In this document: piece after piece, positions 15,043 to 21,565 of the stretch
Layout: every line of letters begins with the position of its first letter
Position numbering within the stretch: the first letter of the stretch is position 1
Program-made: the position numbers and the translations under genes
Origin: a virus
DNA: 36,710 bases
Strand: one strand, 5' to 3'
IMG/VR virus record: IMGVR_UViG_3300042567_000190
Location: 1 to 36,710 of that record
The notes under the pieces: generated by a model
Database searches by the model: none
Told to the model about the DNA's origin: nothing
The model's input: only the letters and a program-made list of their open reading frames with translations

Positions 15043-15349
15043 ATCCTAAACCTTCTAACAATTCACTAGAGCGCATTTCTTCGTAGCGGTAATCCGCTTC
15101 GTTTGCGCCAGCATTATCTTCAAACTCAAATGCCAGTTCCTGCAATGTGCCAGCAGGGTCTTCGTCATAATCGACAATAGCTGTTAGCAATTCAATCTCT
15201 TGCTCATCGCTAATGCCAAAAGCCTTGCCGTTAAAAGCCATAGCATAGCGCGATGCTACCCATTGGGCTTTCTGGCGCTTATGCTCTGCGTTGTAAGCGT
15301 TTAGAGCGTCGATAGCGGCTTGCGCTAGGTCTGTGAGGTTCTGGCTCAT
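15029..15349 (-). CDS. Hypothetical acidic protein
   Basis: 106 residues, MSQNLTDLAQAAIDALNAYN to ELLEGLGYGNV. A helical N-terminus with several Lys/Arg is followed by an acidic C-terminal half (DYDEDPAGTLQELAFEFEDN). No family recognised. It overlaps the DnaA-like gene by 14 bases and the gene upstream by 4, so it belongs to the leftward operon. Confidence 0.65.
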   Translation of the reverse strand: MSQNLTDLAQAAIDALNAYNAEHKRQKAQWVASRYAMAFNGKAFGISDEQEIELLTAIVDYDEDPAGTLQELAFEFEDNAGANEADYRYEEMRSSELLEGLGYGNV

Positions 15350-15576
15350 GCTGCAAACTCCTTATCAACCCATGCCTGACGGCGAGCATCAGCACGTTTG
15401 TTGTATTCATATACTTCGTATTCATCAGCGGACAAACACGCATCAATGTGGCTTTCGTCAGCGTATGTCAGGAAGCCATTATCCAGTAAAATAAGCATAT
15501 TACCGTCAGTGTGTCGCACTTCGTGCCAAGCGCCATCCGCTCTTGTTTTAACGTAGTCTCCAACAAATATAATCAT
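15346..15576 (-). CDS. Small hypothetical protein, possibly beta-barrel
   Basis: 76 residues, MIIFVGDYVKTRADGAWHEV to AWVDKEFAA. The first 40 residues (VGDYVKTRADGAWHEVRHTD, then NMLILLDNGFLTYADESHID) resemble a small SH3-like barrel; the rest is helical and charged. No defined family. It is the first gene after the UUCG hairpin in the leftward operon and overlaps the next gene by four bases. Confidence 0.65.
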   Translation of the reverse strand: MIIFVGDYVKTRADGAWHEVRHTDGNMLILLDNGFLTYADESHIDACLSADEYEVYEYNKRADARRQAWVDKEFAA

Positions 15577-15616
15577 TTTACATCTCCGTATTGGCGAGGC
15601 TTGGCCTCTGGTGGAT

Positions 15617-15632
15617 GGGGGCCGAAGCCCCC
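15617..15632 (-). promoter_or_regulatory. GGGGGC-UUCG-GCCCCC hairpin in the leftward operon
   Basis: On the minus strand a perfect 6-bp GC stem is closed by a UUCG tetraloop, a very stable RNA fold, 7 bases after the stop of 15640-15912. No uridine run follows, so it is more likely an mRNA stability or partial pausing element than a full terminator. Confidence 0.55.
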
Positions 15633-15639
15633 GTTGGGT

Positions 15640-15912
15640 TTATGCTAACTCTTTAGTCCATACATTTGCATACAATGGCAAGCCATTCATTTTACGGCGG
15701 CGGTTCATTGTTTCAAGAAACTTGTCACTGCAATGAGCGCAACGGTCAGAAGCTGGTGCAGCGCGAAAATCGTCTGGGTTTACTTTGTGGCTATCAGGAA
15801 TAAATTCCATCGCTTTACGCGAATTAAAAATCATCTTGCCATTTCCAATTGCGCTGGCGTTGCAAGCAGTCTTGCCTTTTACCGAAACAAGAAGGTGAAT
15901 TTTGTAAGCCAT
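15640..15912 (-). CDS. Small protein with paired cysteines, first gene of the leftward operon
   Basis: 90 residues from the ATG at 15912, which has AAGGA eight bases upstream; an earlier in-frame start at 15999 would lie above the promoter. The sequence includes MAYKIHLLVSVKGKTACNAS and later SDRCAHCSDKFLETMNRR. The CAHC pair plus an earlier Cys and His suggests metal binding, but too few ligands are clear to name a fold. It lies just downstream of a near-consensus promoter, so it is likely expressed early. Function unknown. Confidence 0.7.
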   Translation of the reverse strand: MAYKIHLLVSVKGKTACNASAIGNGKMIFNSRKAMEFIPDSHKVNPDDFRAAPASDRCAHCSDKFLETMNRRRKMNGLPLYANVWTKELA

Positions 15913-15957
15913 AGTCGTTTCCTTATGTGGCGGGGCGCTGCCCCTTGCTGATGCCCC

Positions 15958-15986
15958 CTTATATGAGCATCGATTTTTTCTGTCAA
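15958..15986 (-). promoter_or_regulatory. Leftward promoter, near-consensus sigma-70 type
   Basis: Minus strand TTGACA (15986-15981), 17-base spacer, TATAAG (15963-15958). This is the best promoter match in the window. It would give a leader of about 40 bases to the gene starting at 15912 and could feed the small regulators, the terminase and beyond. It is divergent from the promoter at 16034-16062. Confidence 0.8.
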
Positions 15987-16033
15987 ATTCTTTTTTCAAT
16001 GTATGTCATTTTTCTTTGGGATGAAAAAAGCGT

Positions 16034-16062
16034 TTGACATTATGTTTAAACTTTGGTAAAAG
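16034..16062 (+). promoter_or_regulatory. Rightward promoter for the small gene at 16135
   Basis: TTGACA (16034-16039), 17-base spacer, TAAAAG (16057-16062). The -35 is perfect and the -10 fair. The start would lie near 16069, giving a leader of about 65 bases. The two divergent -35 boxes are 47 bases apart, so a shared regulator could act on both. Confidence 0.6.
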
Positions 16063-16134
16063 GATTTTGTCAGCAGCAAAAGGCTGTTGATGGGGCCACG
16101 CCCCGCTCTTTGACAATTGAATAGGAGAATACCA

Positions 16135-16431
16135 ATGGAAAAAGACATACTTGCAGTCTGTTTTATTATGGGCGGTTCATCGTTTGGTAGAGCAGACAAC
16201 ATTCCAGAAGCTGTAAGGTTATGCAAGATTAGCCTAGAGCGAGATTGGGGTAGCGTTTTTATGCTTGATGGCAAAACAATGCCAATTAACTGCTATGATG
16301 TTACTGGAAATGACGTTTGCTATTTTCAAGACCATGAAATTATTGGAGACAACAAAGATGAGTTTCCAGTGCAATACCTTGAATGTCGTGAAGTGGTATT
16401 GAAGCCTTACAAGCACCCAATGGCTTACTGA
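16135..16431 (+). CDS. Small isolated early protein, function unknown
   Basis: 98 residues from the ATG at 16135, chosen for the AGGAGA seven bases upstream. Begins MEKDILAVCFIMGGSSFGRA and contains AVRLCKISLERDWGSVF and a C-terminal VQYLECREVVLKPYKHP. It looks like a compact alpha/beta domain, with no family recognised. It has its own promoter and terminator and is flanked on both sides by leftward genes. That monocistronic arrangement is typical of host-takeover or moron-type genes, though no such function is shown. Confidence 0.75.
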   Translation: MEKDILAVCFIMGGSSFGRADNIPEAVRLCKISLERDWGSVFMLDGKTMPINCYDVTGNDVCYFQDHEIIGDNKDEFPVQYLECREVVLKPYKHPMAY

Positions 16432-16438
16432 TAAAAAC

Positions 16439-16474
16439 ATGGCCCTGCCTTAACTGGTGGGGCCATTTTTATTT
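16439..16474. terminator. Bidirectional intrinsic terminator
   Basis: ATGGCCC (16439-16445) pairs with GGGCCAT (16460-16466) and is followed by TTTTTATTT on the plus strand. On the minus strand the same stem is followed by GTTTTTATC. It ends the rightward gene at 16431 and the leftward replication operon, whose last stop codon at 16469 lies in the T-run. Confidence 0.88.
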
Positions 16475-16642
16475 CTGCCGCCTTGCGTGCGCTATGGCTT
16501 CTAACGCCCATGCCTCTGGCGCTCCTGCATACTGGCCTTTGGCCCAATGCTTGCGGATGTCATTCATTGTTAACCGCCCTGATTGATACCGCATAAGGTC
16601 GCACATTAATCTGGTGGCCGCGCTATTTGTGGTTTGTGCCAA
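16469..16642 (-). CDS. Small basic protein at the end of the replication operon
   Basis: 57 residues if started at the TTG at 16642, which has AAGGAG eleven bases upstream, or 45 residues from the ATG at 16606. The sequence contains MNDIRKHWAKGQYAGAPEAW and ends EAIAHARRQK, which looks like real protein-coding sequence. It overlaps the end of the preceding gene and stops inside the terminator. No family recognised. Confidence 0.55.
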   Translation of the reverse strand: MAQTTNSAATRLMCDLMRYQSGRLTMNDIRKHWAKGQYAGAPEAWALEAIAHARRQK

Positions 16643-17153
16643 TTTCCAAATTGCTCCTTAGGTCTGCCAGTTCCTCTGGCGTAACATATTCAAGCAGCGG
16701 CACATACTCGCGCTTGTGTATCTGAATAAGATATTTTGCTCTGCCTATTCTTCGCCGCCTTCCGTAACCTTCCTCTTGCACTACCGTATCAATTTCGGCT
16801 GGCGTTGGCATAAACTTGCAAGTCCGTAACAGTTTAATGAATGCACTACGTAAATCAACCAAGGGATAAATGCGAAGGGTTATCCAATAAAGTTCTAGCC
16901 GTTCGGTTTCTTCCTGAATGCTGCGCTTCTGATTTGCAGTCGCCAATGATAGCTTGGCAATCATCACTTCAACCTGTTCGCGCTCTGGCATGGGTGGCCG
17001 TGCGGCATCCACAAACTGTTGCAATACCTCTGCGGTTTTAGGCCCAATCGTCGGCAGATGGTCGCCCATTAGAAGTTCGTCTAGCTTGGCTGGCAAATAC
17101 GGCTCTAACCATTGGGTTGGTTGGCTCTGCTGCGTGTTGGCTATTTCCTGCAT
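16623..17153 (-). CDS. Replication accessory protein candidate (helicase-loader-like)
   Basis: 176 residues, MQEIANTQQSQPTQWLEPYL to NLEIGTNHK. Helical throughout; the stretch YPLVDLRSAFIKLLRTCKFM followed by PTPAEIDTV resembles the region seen in phage replication P / loader-like proteins. A basic cluster GYGRRRRIGRAKY follows. It overlaps the winged-helix replication protein by 116 bases in a different frame, an O/P-like gene order. No Walker motifs, so it is not a DnaC-type ATPase. The loader role is inferred from order. Confidence 0.6.
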   Translation of the reverse strand: MQEIANTQQSQPTQWLEPYLPAKLDELLMGDHLPTIGPKTAEVLQQFVDAARPPMPEREQVEVMIAKLSLATANQKRSIQEETERLELYWITLRIYPLVDLRSAFIKLLRTCKFMPTPAEIDTVVQEEGYGRRRRIGRAKYLIQIHKREYVPLLEYVTPEELADLRSNLEIGTNHK

Positions 17154-17760
17154 TTTTCAGACCTTTCGGTTCGTATATATCAAGCCAGCCGTTAATTGTC
17201 GAACGGTCTAGCAATTCAGCTATGTCATGCCCAGCGGTGTGCAGAGCCTCGAGTTTATTGATTGCCCTTGTCTTGGCCCTATCGGTCAATGGTCTCTTGC
17301 GCTGCTTCCGCATTTCTACCCAACCCTGCCAAGCATCTATCGGCATCCAAAGCGGATATCCCTCTATAATTATATCTGGTTTATTATTTGTGTTTATATC
17401 TGGTATTGGTTTGCCCTTTTGGGCCAGTTCATTTGACTTTTTGGGCAAATGGGTTTTCAGGTTAAGGCAAGTCGGTGAATACCATTTTGTGCGGTCATAA
17501 GCGGACTTGTTATAACACCCGCTGACTATCAATCCGCTGCTCTCAAGCTTATCTAAAGCGGTTCGAATTTGCTTGCCAGTGAGGTATGGGAACAGTTCAG
17601 CAAATGCCGTGATGCTGTTGTATGTCCACCATCTACCGTCATAGAAATGCCTATCATTGGCGGCATTCTTTTCGGCCCAGTAAAACAGGTTCTGATAAAT
17701 CACGGCGGCGTTGCAGCCTACCTGTGCAGCAATGTTAGGGTCAAAGTGATGGGCGCTCAT
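17038..17760 (-). CDS. Phage replication initiator / O-like winged-helix protein
   Basis: 240 residues. The N-terminal 100 residues (GCNAAVIYQNLFYWAEKNAA, then WTYNSITAFAELFPYLTGKQ and IRTALDKLESSGLIV) form a winged helix-turn-helix of the kind found in phage replisome organisers. A Pro/Asn-rich linker follows and a C-terminal part with DIAELLDRSTINGWLDIYEP. AAGGGG stands seven bases before the ATG. It probably binds the origin and recruits replication proteins. The structured region 17757-18017 upstream is a candidate control region or origin. Confidence 0.8.
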   Translation of the reverse strand: MSAHHFDPNIAAQVGCNAAVIYQNLFYWAEKNAANDRHFYDGRWWTYNSITAFAELFPYLTGKQIRTALDKLESSGLIVSGCYNKSAYDRTKWYSPTCLNLKTHLPKKSNELAQKGKPIPDINTNNKPDIIIEGYPLWMPIDAWQGWVEMRKQRKRPLTDRAKTRAINKLEALHTAGHDIAELLDRSTINGWLDIYEPKGLKNAGNSQHAAEPTNPMVRAVFASQARRTSNGRPSADDWA

Positions 17761-17804
17761 TTCAAAGCCCCTTGCACAATAGTTTTGTGGCGTGTATTAC
17801 TCAT
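17757..17804 (-). CDS. Possible 15-codon leader peptide
   Basis: ATG at 17804 with AAAGG about ten bases upstream, 15 codons (MSNTRHKTIVQGALK), and a TGA that overlaps the replication gene ATG as ATGA. Such a short leader could couple translation to the hairpin upstream. It may be chance; only the overlap and ribosome site support it. Confidence 0.3.
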   Translation of the reverse strand: MSNTRHKTIVQGALK

Positions 17805-17838
17805 TACAGCGATGCCTTTCTTGTCTAGGCGTTGTTAG

Positions 17839-17878
17839 AGCGGGTTGAGTGCCTTTCCTCTCTTGGGCACTCCCCGCT
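17839..17878 (-). promoter_or_regulatory. Long bulged hairpin in the replication operon leader
   Basis: On the minus strand AGCGGG-GAGTGCC pairs with GGCACTC-AA-CCCGCT: 13 bp with a two-base AA bulge and a 12-base purine-rich loop (CAAGAGAGGAAA) that contains a ribosome-site-like AGAGAGGA. It lies about 80 bases before the replication protein start. Likely a regulatory RNA or protein-binding fold. Confidence 0.6.
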
Positions 17879-17904
17879 TGCTCTTTATAAGCCAATTTAG
17901 TGAT

Positions 17905-17956
17905 TTATAAAAGCGATTTTTATCGAGCATTGACGGATGATACGCTGATAGCGTAT
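17905..17956. promoter_or_regulatory. AT-rich stretch with palindromes and a promoter-like motif
   Basis: Contains ATACGCT-GAT-AGCGTAT (17940-17956), a perfect 7-bp inverted repeat; CGAT-TTTT-ATCG; and, on the minus strand, CGCTTTTATAA, a motif also present at 21875-21885. TTGACG at 17930 could serve a rightward promoter across the palindrome. The palindrome looks like an operator for a small dimeric regulator such as the HTH protein at 18357-18563. An origin role is also possible. Confidence 0.45.
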
Positions 17957-17991
17957 TAAGCGTGTCAGGTATTCTCCTTACCAACGGACTT

Positions 17992-18017
17992 GGGTGGCTT
18001 CGGTCACCCATTTTTTT
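17992..18017 (+). terminator. Rightward intrinsic terminator
   Basis: GGGTGGC-TTCG-GTCACCC followed by ATTTTTTT: a 7-bp stem with UUCG loop and a seven-T run. No rightward gene is seen to its left, so it would stop antisense transcripts or a short RNA starting near 17960. The T-run overlaps the stop codon of the leftward DUF1064 gene. Confidence 0.75.
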
Positions 18018-18360
18018 ACTTTGTTTCGCGCAAAAAGTAATTTGGGAATAGCGCAATAAACACAGCGCGGCGCAGAGGCCAATCCCGAACGATTACCCCT
18101 TTTACATCCTCAGTGACCCATATGCCATTTTCGTTATATTCAAAGTCAGACTTGTAGCCCACGCGCCTACCATTGGGATGCTTTAGCTGACGGCCATTGA
18201 TGACAAACCAGTATTGAGGATGCACCGTCAGTTCAGTAATCTCACCAGCCGCTTGCATTAGATGCAGTTCATTACACCTAATGGCTTCCCGTTTGCTGTC
18301 ATGAGTATGACCAGCATTGCATTGCGACTTAACTGCCCGATACTTGCCGAAGCGTTTCAT
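18016..18360 (-). CDS. DUF1064-like nuclease
   Basis: 114 residues: HDSKREAIRCNELHLMQAAG then EITELTVHPQYWFVINGRQL, YKSDFEYNENGIWVTEDVKG and a C-terminal RRAVFIALFPNYFLRE. This matches DUF1064, a phage family with a PD-(D/E)XK-type core; the D of SDFEY and the E and K of TEDVKG are the expected catalytic residues. It probably processes branched DNA during replication or packaging. It overlaps the upstream HTH gene by four bases. Confidence 0.88.
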   Translation of the reverse strand: MKRFGKYRAVKSQCNAGHTHDSKREAIRCNELHLMQAAGEITELTVHPQYWFVINGRQLKHPNGRRVGYKSDFEYNENGIWVTEDVKGVIVRDWPLRRAVFIALFPNYFLRETK

Positions 18361-18563
18361 GCGTTTAATTTGCTCTCAATCAAACGGTCCAGTGCGTCAT
18401 TGGCTTGCAACCATGCAGCCAGAGTTGGTTCGCACCTGTCAGTTTTCCAGTTTGATAGCGTGACACGGGTAATGCCAGCTTCGTTGGCTATCTGGTAAGC
18501 CCTGATTTTATGCAGCTTTGCTACGGTAAAAAAGTCGGCAATCGTTTGTTGAACAGTGGTCAT
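18357..18563 (-). CDS. Cro/CI-like helix-turn-helix protein
   Basis: 68 residues: HKIRAYQIANEAGITRVTLS then NWKTDRCEPTLAAWLQANDA, a compact lambda-repressor-like DNA-binding fold with no extra domain. It is transcribed divergently from the recombination operon at 18655, with 91 bases between, which is the usual place for an early-gene switch protein. It overlaps the DUF1064 gene by four bases. No integrase is encoded, so it may tune replication timing and not lysogeny. Confidence 0.8.
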   Translation of the reverse strand: MTTVQQTIADFFTVAKLHKIRAYQIANEAGITRVTLSNWKTDRCEPTLAAWLQANDALDRLIESKLNA

Positions 18564-18654
18564 ATTAAACTTTCTTTCGGCTGATAATAAAAAGAGCTTT
18601 TAATCTTATGCAAATTGATTACAAGGGGTTTGGCAAATAAAAGGAGATACCACA
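18564..18654. promoter_or_regulatory. Divergent early control region
   Basis: A leftward promoter candidate is TTGCAT (18613-18608), 18-base spacer, TATTAT (18589-18584). Inside its spacer lies AAAAG-AG-CTTTT (18590-18601), an operator-like inverted repeat. No clear rightward -10/-35 pair was found for the gene at 18655. Autoregulation by the HTH protein is inferred. Confidence 0.4.
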
Positions 18655-19215
18655 ATGCCAGTGCATAAAAAAATCAATGAGGCACGAGTTGCCTTCCATG
18701 CTTTACCGCTTAAAAAGTCAGGTCATAACACGTTTGCGGGTTACAAATATTTTGAGCTATCGGACTTTGTAATTCCCGCCCTTCGCATTTTTAACGATGT
18801 CGGGTTGTGCGCTATTATCAGTTTTTCCGAAACCACAGCTTCAATGCACATTGTCGATGTTGAAGATGGCACGCAAGTTATCATTCATAGCCCAATGGGT
18901 TCTGCTAATCTTAAAGGTTGCCACGAAATACAAAACATTGGTGCTTGCGAGACATACAGCACCCGATACCTCTGGACAGCAGCCCTTTGCATCGTCGAGC
19001 ATGACGCTTTAGATGCTACGACAGGCAAGAGCGAACCAGCGCCACGGGATAAGTTTATTAGCAAAGCGCAGTTTGATGAATTGCAAGCCTTAGTAGACAA
19101 GACCAACACCGACAAAGCCTTACTCTGTAAGCATTATAAAATCGACGCACTTGCGGAATTGCAAGAAAGCCGCTTCGATATAGTTAAGTCTGCATTAGAA
19201 AAGAAGCTGGCATGA
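18655..19215 (+). CDS. erf: ERF-family single-strand annealing protein
   Basis: 186 residues. The core ALPLKKSGHNTFAGYKYFEL followed by SDFVIPALR, and the signature IGACETYSTRYLWTAALCIV ending EHDALD, are those of the ERF superfamily (P22 Erf). The family anneals complementary single strands during phage recombination and end-joining. The C-terminal ~50 residues form a separate helical part. AAGGAG lies seven bases before the ATG. It overlaps the exonuclease gene by four bases, forming an Erf/Exo pair. Confidence 0.92.
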   Translation: MPVHKKINEARVAFHALPLKKSGHNTFAGYKYFELSDFVIPALRIFNDVGLCAIISFSETTASMHIVDVEDGTQVIIHSPMGSANLKGCHEIQNIGACETYSTRYLWTAALCIVEHDALDATTGKSEPAPRDKFISKAQFDELQALVDKTNTDKALLCKHYKIDALAELQESRFDIVKSALEKKLA

Positions 19216-19841
19216 CAGACGCAGCTATTATCCAACGCAGCGCAGAATGGTTTGCAGCACGTTGTGGAAGCCTTGGCGCTTCCCAACTAGCAGACGCTCT
19301 AGCTAAGACAAAATCAGGCTGGGGAGCGTCACGCGCTAACCTTCGCGCCAAGCTGGTGGTCGAACGGCTAACAGGCCAGCAAGAAGAAAGCTTTACCAGT
19401 GCAGCAATGTTATGGGGAGTGGAAAAAGAGGAAGAAGCCAGAATAGCCTATAGCTTTCTTACAGGGCGTAATGTGGTTGAGGTGGGCTTGTATAAGCACC
19501 CGACCATTATTGGCTCTCACGCCAGCCCTGACGGGCTTGTGGATGATAATGGGTGCTTAGAGATTAAGTGCCCTAATTCAGCCACGCATATCGAAACGCT
19601 AAAAAGCAATCAGGTTGCCCATAAGTATCTTTTGCAGATGCAATGGCAGATGGCCTGTGCTGACCGCCAGTGGTGTGACTTTGTGAGTTTCGACCCACGA
19701 ATGCCAGACCACCTTACGCTTTATGTGCAGCGGGTAGAGCGTGACAACGATATGCTGGCAATCTTGGAAGCGGAAGTCAGCACGTTTCTTTCAGAGGTAG
19801 AAGCTGACGTAAAAAAACTAAATGAAATTGGAGACGCATAA
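19212..19841 (+). CDS. YqaJ / lambda Exo-like 5'-3' exonuclease
   Basis: 209 residues. The start QRSAEWFAARCGSLGASQLA is the typical opening of the YqaJ family. Catalytic residues are seen in IGSHASPDGLVDD (Asp) and CLEIKCP (Glu, Lys), near residues 98-118, and a later QMQWQMACADRQWCDFVSFD. Lambda Exo-type enzymes resect double-strand ends to give tails that the adjacent ERF annealase uses. Its start overlaps the erf stop and its stop shares a base with the next ATG. Confidence 0.94.
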   Translation: MTDAAIIQRSAEWFAARCGSLGASQLADALAKTKSGWGASRANLRAKLVVERLTGQQEESFTSAAMLWGVEKEEEARIAYSFLTGRNVVEVGLYKHPTIIGSHASPDGLVDDNGCLEIKCPNSATHIETLKSNQVAHKYLLQMQWQMACADRQWCDFVSFDPRMPDHLTLYVQRVERDNDMLAILEAEVSTFLSEVEADVKKLNEIGDA

Positions 19842-20062
19842 TGGCACAAATGGATAGAGTTTTATCGCACCTTAAAGAAAAAGGCACAATTCAACCATTA
19901 GAAGCATGGCGCGACCTTGGCATTTATCGCCTTAGCGCCGTGATTTATGACTTGCGGCAGGAAGGCCATAAAATAGATACCAAGCGAATTGAAGTGGTTA
20001 ATAGATTTGGTGAGCCACTTCTTATTGCTGAATATACCTTAGAGCTAGAAAATGCTGCCTAA
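19841..20062 (+). CDS. HTH_39-type helix-turn-helix protein
   Basis: 73 residues, MAQMDRVLSHLKEKGTIQPL then EAWRDLGIYRLSAVIYDLRQ and EGHKIDTKRIEV. This is the compact winged helix seen in many phage recombination operons (HTH_39 pattern). The function of the family is not settled. It is tightly coupled: it shares one base with the exonuclease stop and overlaps the next gene by 11. Confidence 0.85.
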   Translation: MAQMDRVLSHLKEKGTIQPLEAWRDLGIYRLSAVIYDLRQEGHKIDTKRIEVVNRFGEPLLIAEYTLELENAA

Positions 20063-20381
20063 CCGCATTGCCAAGAAGCCAAGGCGCACGGCAAGGTGGC
20101 GGTCACAAGGGCATCTAAATTTTATTAGGTCATTTCATTGCTGTATTAATGGCTGTGAAGAAATGCCTATTGAATGCGCCCATGTCCGCTTTGGAAGCAG
20201 CACAGGCATGGGACAAAAGCCAAATGATTGGCGAGTAGTTCCATTATGCCGCAATCATCACAATCAACAGCATACAGTTGGTGAGCAGACCTTCTGGAAA
20301 GGCATTGACATTGAAGGCTTGATTGAGGCGTTTTGCAAAGCTAGTCCAAAAGCAAAAGAGATTAAGGAGGCGCAATCATGA
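20052..20381 (+). CDS. HNH-type nuclease, DUF968/Ref-like
   Basis: 109 residues. CCINGCEEMPIECAHVRFGS gives the zinc-type cysteines and first His; DWRVVPLCRNHHNQQHTVGE gives the HNH core. This pattern matches the DUF968 / YbcO / Ref group of phage nucleases that work in recombination. Its place between Exo and NinB supports such a role. It overlaps the HTH_39 gene by 11 bases and the next gene by 4. Confidence 0.85.
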   Translation: MLPNRIAKKPRRTARWRSQGHLNFIRSFHCCINGCEEMPIECAHVRFGSSTGMGQKPNDWRVVPLCRNHHNQQHTVGEQTFWKGIDIEGLIEAFCKASPKAKEIKEAQS

Positions 20382-20578
20382 ATATCGCAGAACAAGAACG
20401 TGCAGCCATTGTTGCTTATTTGCGAGAAACAGAAATTATTCATAAAAGCTGGGCTAAATTTTATGGCACAACCAAGGGTAAGCACGACTGGCACGCAGAA
20501 GCTTGTAAGTATGCAGCGGATGCTATTCAGAACGGGGCTCATTTAGTTCCGCATAGTGGCGAAAGTCCACCTGTATGA
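20378..20578 (+). CDS. Hypothetical protein in the recombination operon
   Basis: 66 residues, MNIAEQERAAIVAYLRETEI to SGESPPV. A helical protein with HDWHAEACKYAADAIQNGAH; no family recognised with certainty. Four-base overlaps with both neighbours and an AGGAGG-like site upstream support real expression. Confidence 0.7.
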   Translation: MNIAEQERAAIVAYLRETEIIHKSWAKFYGTTKGKHDWHAEACKYAADAIQNGAHLVPHSGESPPV

Positions 20579-20955
20579 CTCAAACAGTCTGGCTTCGCGG
20601 TGAGCATCAAAGACGATTAGCCCACCAGCTTATCGACCATGCTCCAGTAGATGCAGTTGTCAAAGTCAGTGCCGCCAAGCGCAGCGATGACCAGAATGCA
20701 AAAATGTGGGCCATGCTATCTGATATTAGTCGAGCAAAACCAGAAGGCAGAATGCACATACCAGAAGTGTGGAAATGCATCTTTATGGCAGCACTAGGGC
20801 ATGAAGTTAAATTTGAGATGGGGTTGGATAACCAGCCCTTCCCGATAGGGTTTAGAACATCAAGGCTAACCAAGCCAGAGATGTCAGACTTGATTGAGTT
20901 TATTTACGCATACGCAAGCAAGCATAATATAAAATGGAGTGAAGAATATGAGTGA
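20575..20955 (+). CDS. ninB: NinB-like recombination protein
   Basis: 126 residues. [20 protein letters not shown] then [20 protein letters not shown], ending [20 protein letters not shown], match NinB (lambda Orf), which binds ssDNA and SSB and helps load annealase. It is expected in an Erf/Exo/SSB operon. Length is slightly below that of lambda Orf. It overlaps the GapR-like gene by 8 bases. Confidence 0.9.
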   Translation: MTQTVWLRGEHQRRLAHQLIDHAPVDAVVKVSAAKRSDDQNAKMWAMLSDISRAKPEGRMHIPEVWKCIFMAALGHEVKFEMGLDNQPFPIGFRTSRLTKPEMSDLIEFIYAYASKHNIKWSEEYE

Positions 20956-21181
20956 TAATACCGACGATATGTTGCGCCTGTTGATTGAGCGCATTGAACG
21001 CATGGAAATTGAAAAGAAAAGCGTTACAGATGACATTAAAGACATTTACGGCGAAGCAAAATCGCACGGATATGACGTTAAAATCTTGCGTGCCGTTATA
21101 CGCCTTCGTAAGATGGAAAACCACGAACGGGCAGAATACGAAGCCCTGCTTGAAACATACATGAACGCACTAGGCGGCTAA
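20948..21181 (+). CDS. GapR-like nucleoid protein (DUF2312)
   Basis: 77 residues from the ATG at 20948, with GGAG eight bases upstream; an in-frame GTG at 20939 is weaker. [20 protein letters not shown] then [20 protein letters not shown] and a final [11 protein letters not shown] match the GapR family closely. GapR binds over-twisted, AT-rich DNA ahead of polymerases in Alphaproteobacteria and assists replication. A phage copy could organise phage DNA or aid topoisomerases. It is the best host clue in the window. Confidence 0.9.
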   Translation: MSDNTDDMLRLLIERIERMEIEKKSVTDDIKDIYGEAKSHGYDVKILRAVIRLRKMENHERAEYEALLETYMNALGG

Positions 21182-21191
21182 GGGGAATATT

Positions 21192-21554
21192 ATGCAGAAT
21201 ATCACAATATCTGGAAACATTGGCAAGGATGCTGAGTTGCGCGACACTCGCGACAGCAAGGTTCTTAGCTTTAATGTTGGCGTAAAGAATGGCTTTGGCA
21301 AAGATGCTGGCAGTGTTTGGTATCGTTGCAGCTTGTGGGGCAAGGCAGCGGAAGTGTTTGCTGGCAGCTTAAAGAAAGGCACTAAGGTTTTTGTATCTGG
21401 CGAGCTTACGCACGACGAATATGAAGGCAAGCCACAGTTCAATGTGCGAGTTGGCAGCATTGATACAGCGCCACGTTCTGAAGCTGGTGCGCCTGTTGCA
21501 ATCAAGCATACGGATGGCTCATCATGGGATGAGTTAGACGATGCGCCATTTTGA
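21192..21554 (+). CDS. ssb: Single-stranded DNA-binding protein
   Basis: 120 residues with an OB fold: NITISGNIGKDAELRDTRDS, VWYRCSLWGKAAEVFAGSLK, and KVFVSGELTHDEYEGKPQFN. The C-terminus ends DELDDAPF, an acidic tip with terminal Phe like bacterial SSB (DDDIPF), used to recruit partner proteins such as NinB and nucleases. The AAGGGG site precedes the ATG. It closes the set annealase, exonuclease, NinB, SSB. Confidence 0.94.
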   Translation: MQNITISGNIGKDAELRDTRDSKVLSFNVGVKNGFGKDAGSVWYRCSLWGKAAEVFAGSLKKGTKVFVSGELTHDEYEGKPQFNVRVGSIDTAPRSEAGAPVAIKHTDGSSWDELDDAPF

Positions 21555-21565
21555 GGTTAGCAAAT

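Noticed and set aside
15996-16274. Leftward 92-codon frame opposite the 16135 gene
   Set aside because: It runs across both divergent promoters and is antisense to a gene with a good ribosome site and terminator.
17835-18056. Leftward 73-codon frame between the replication gene and DUF1064 gene
   Set aside because: It covers the terminator and hairpins, has no good ribosome site, and its protein has low-complexity, non-globular composition. Nearby spacing also suggests non-coding control DNA.
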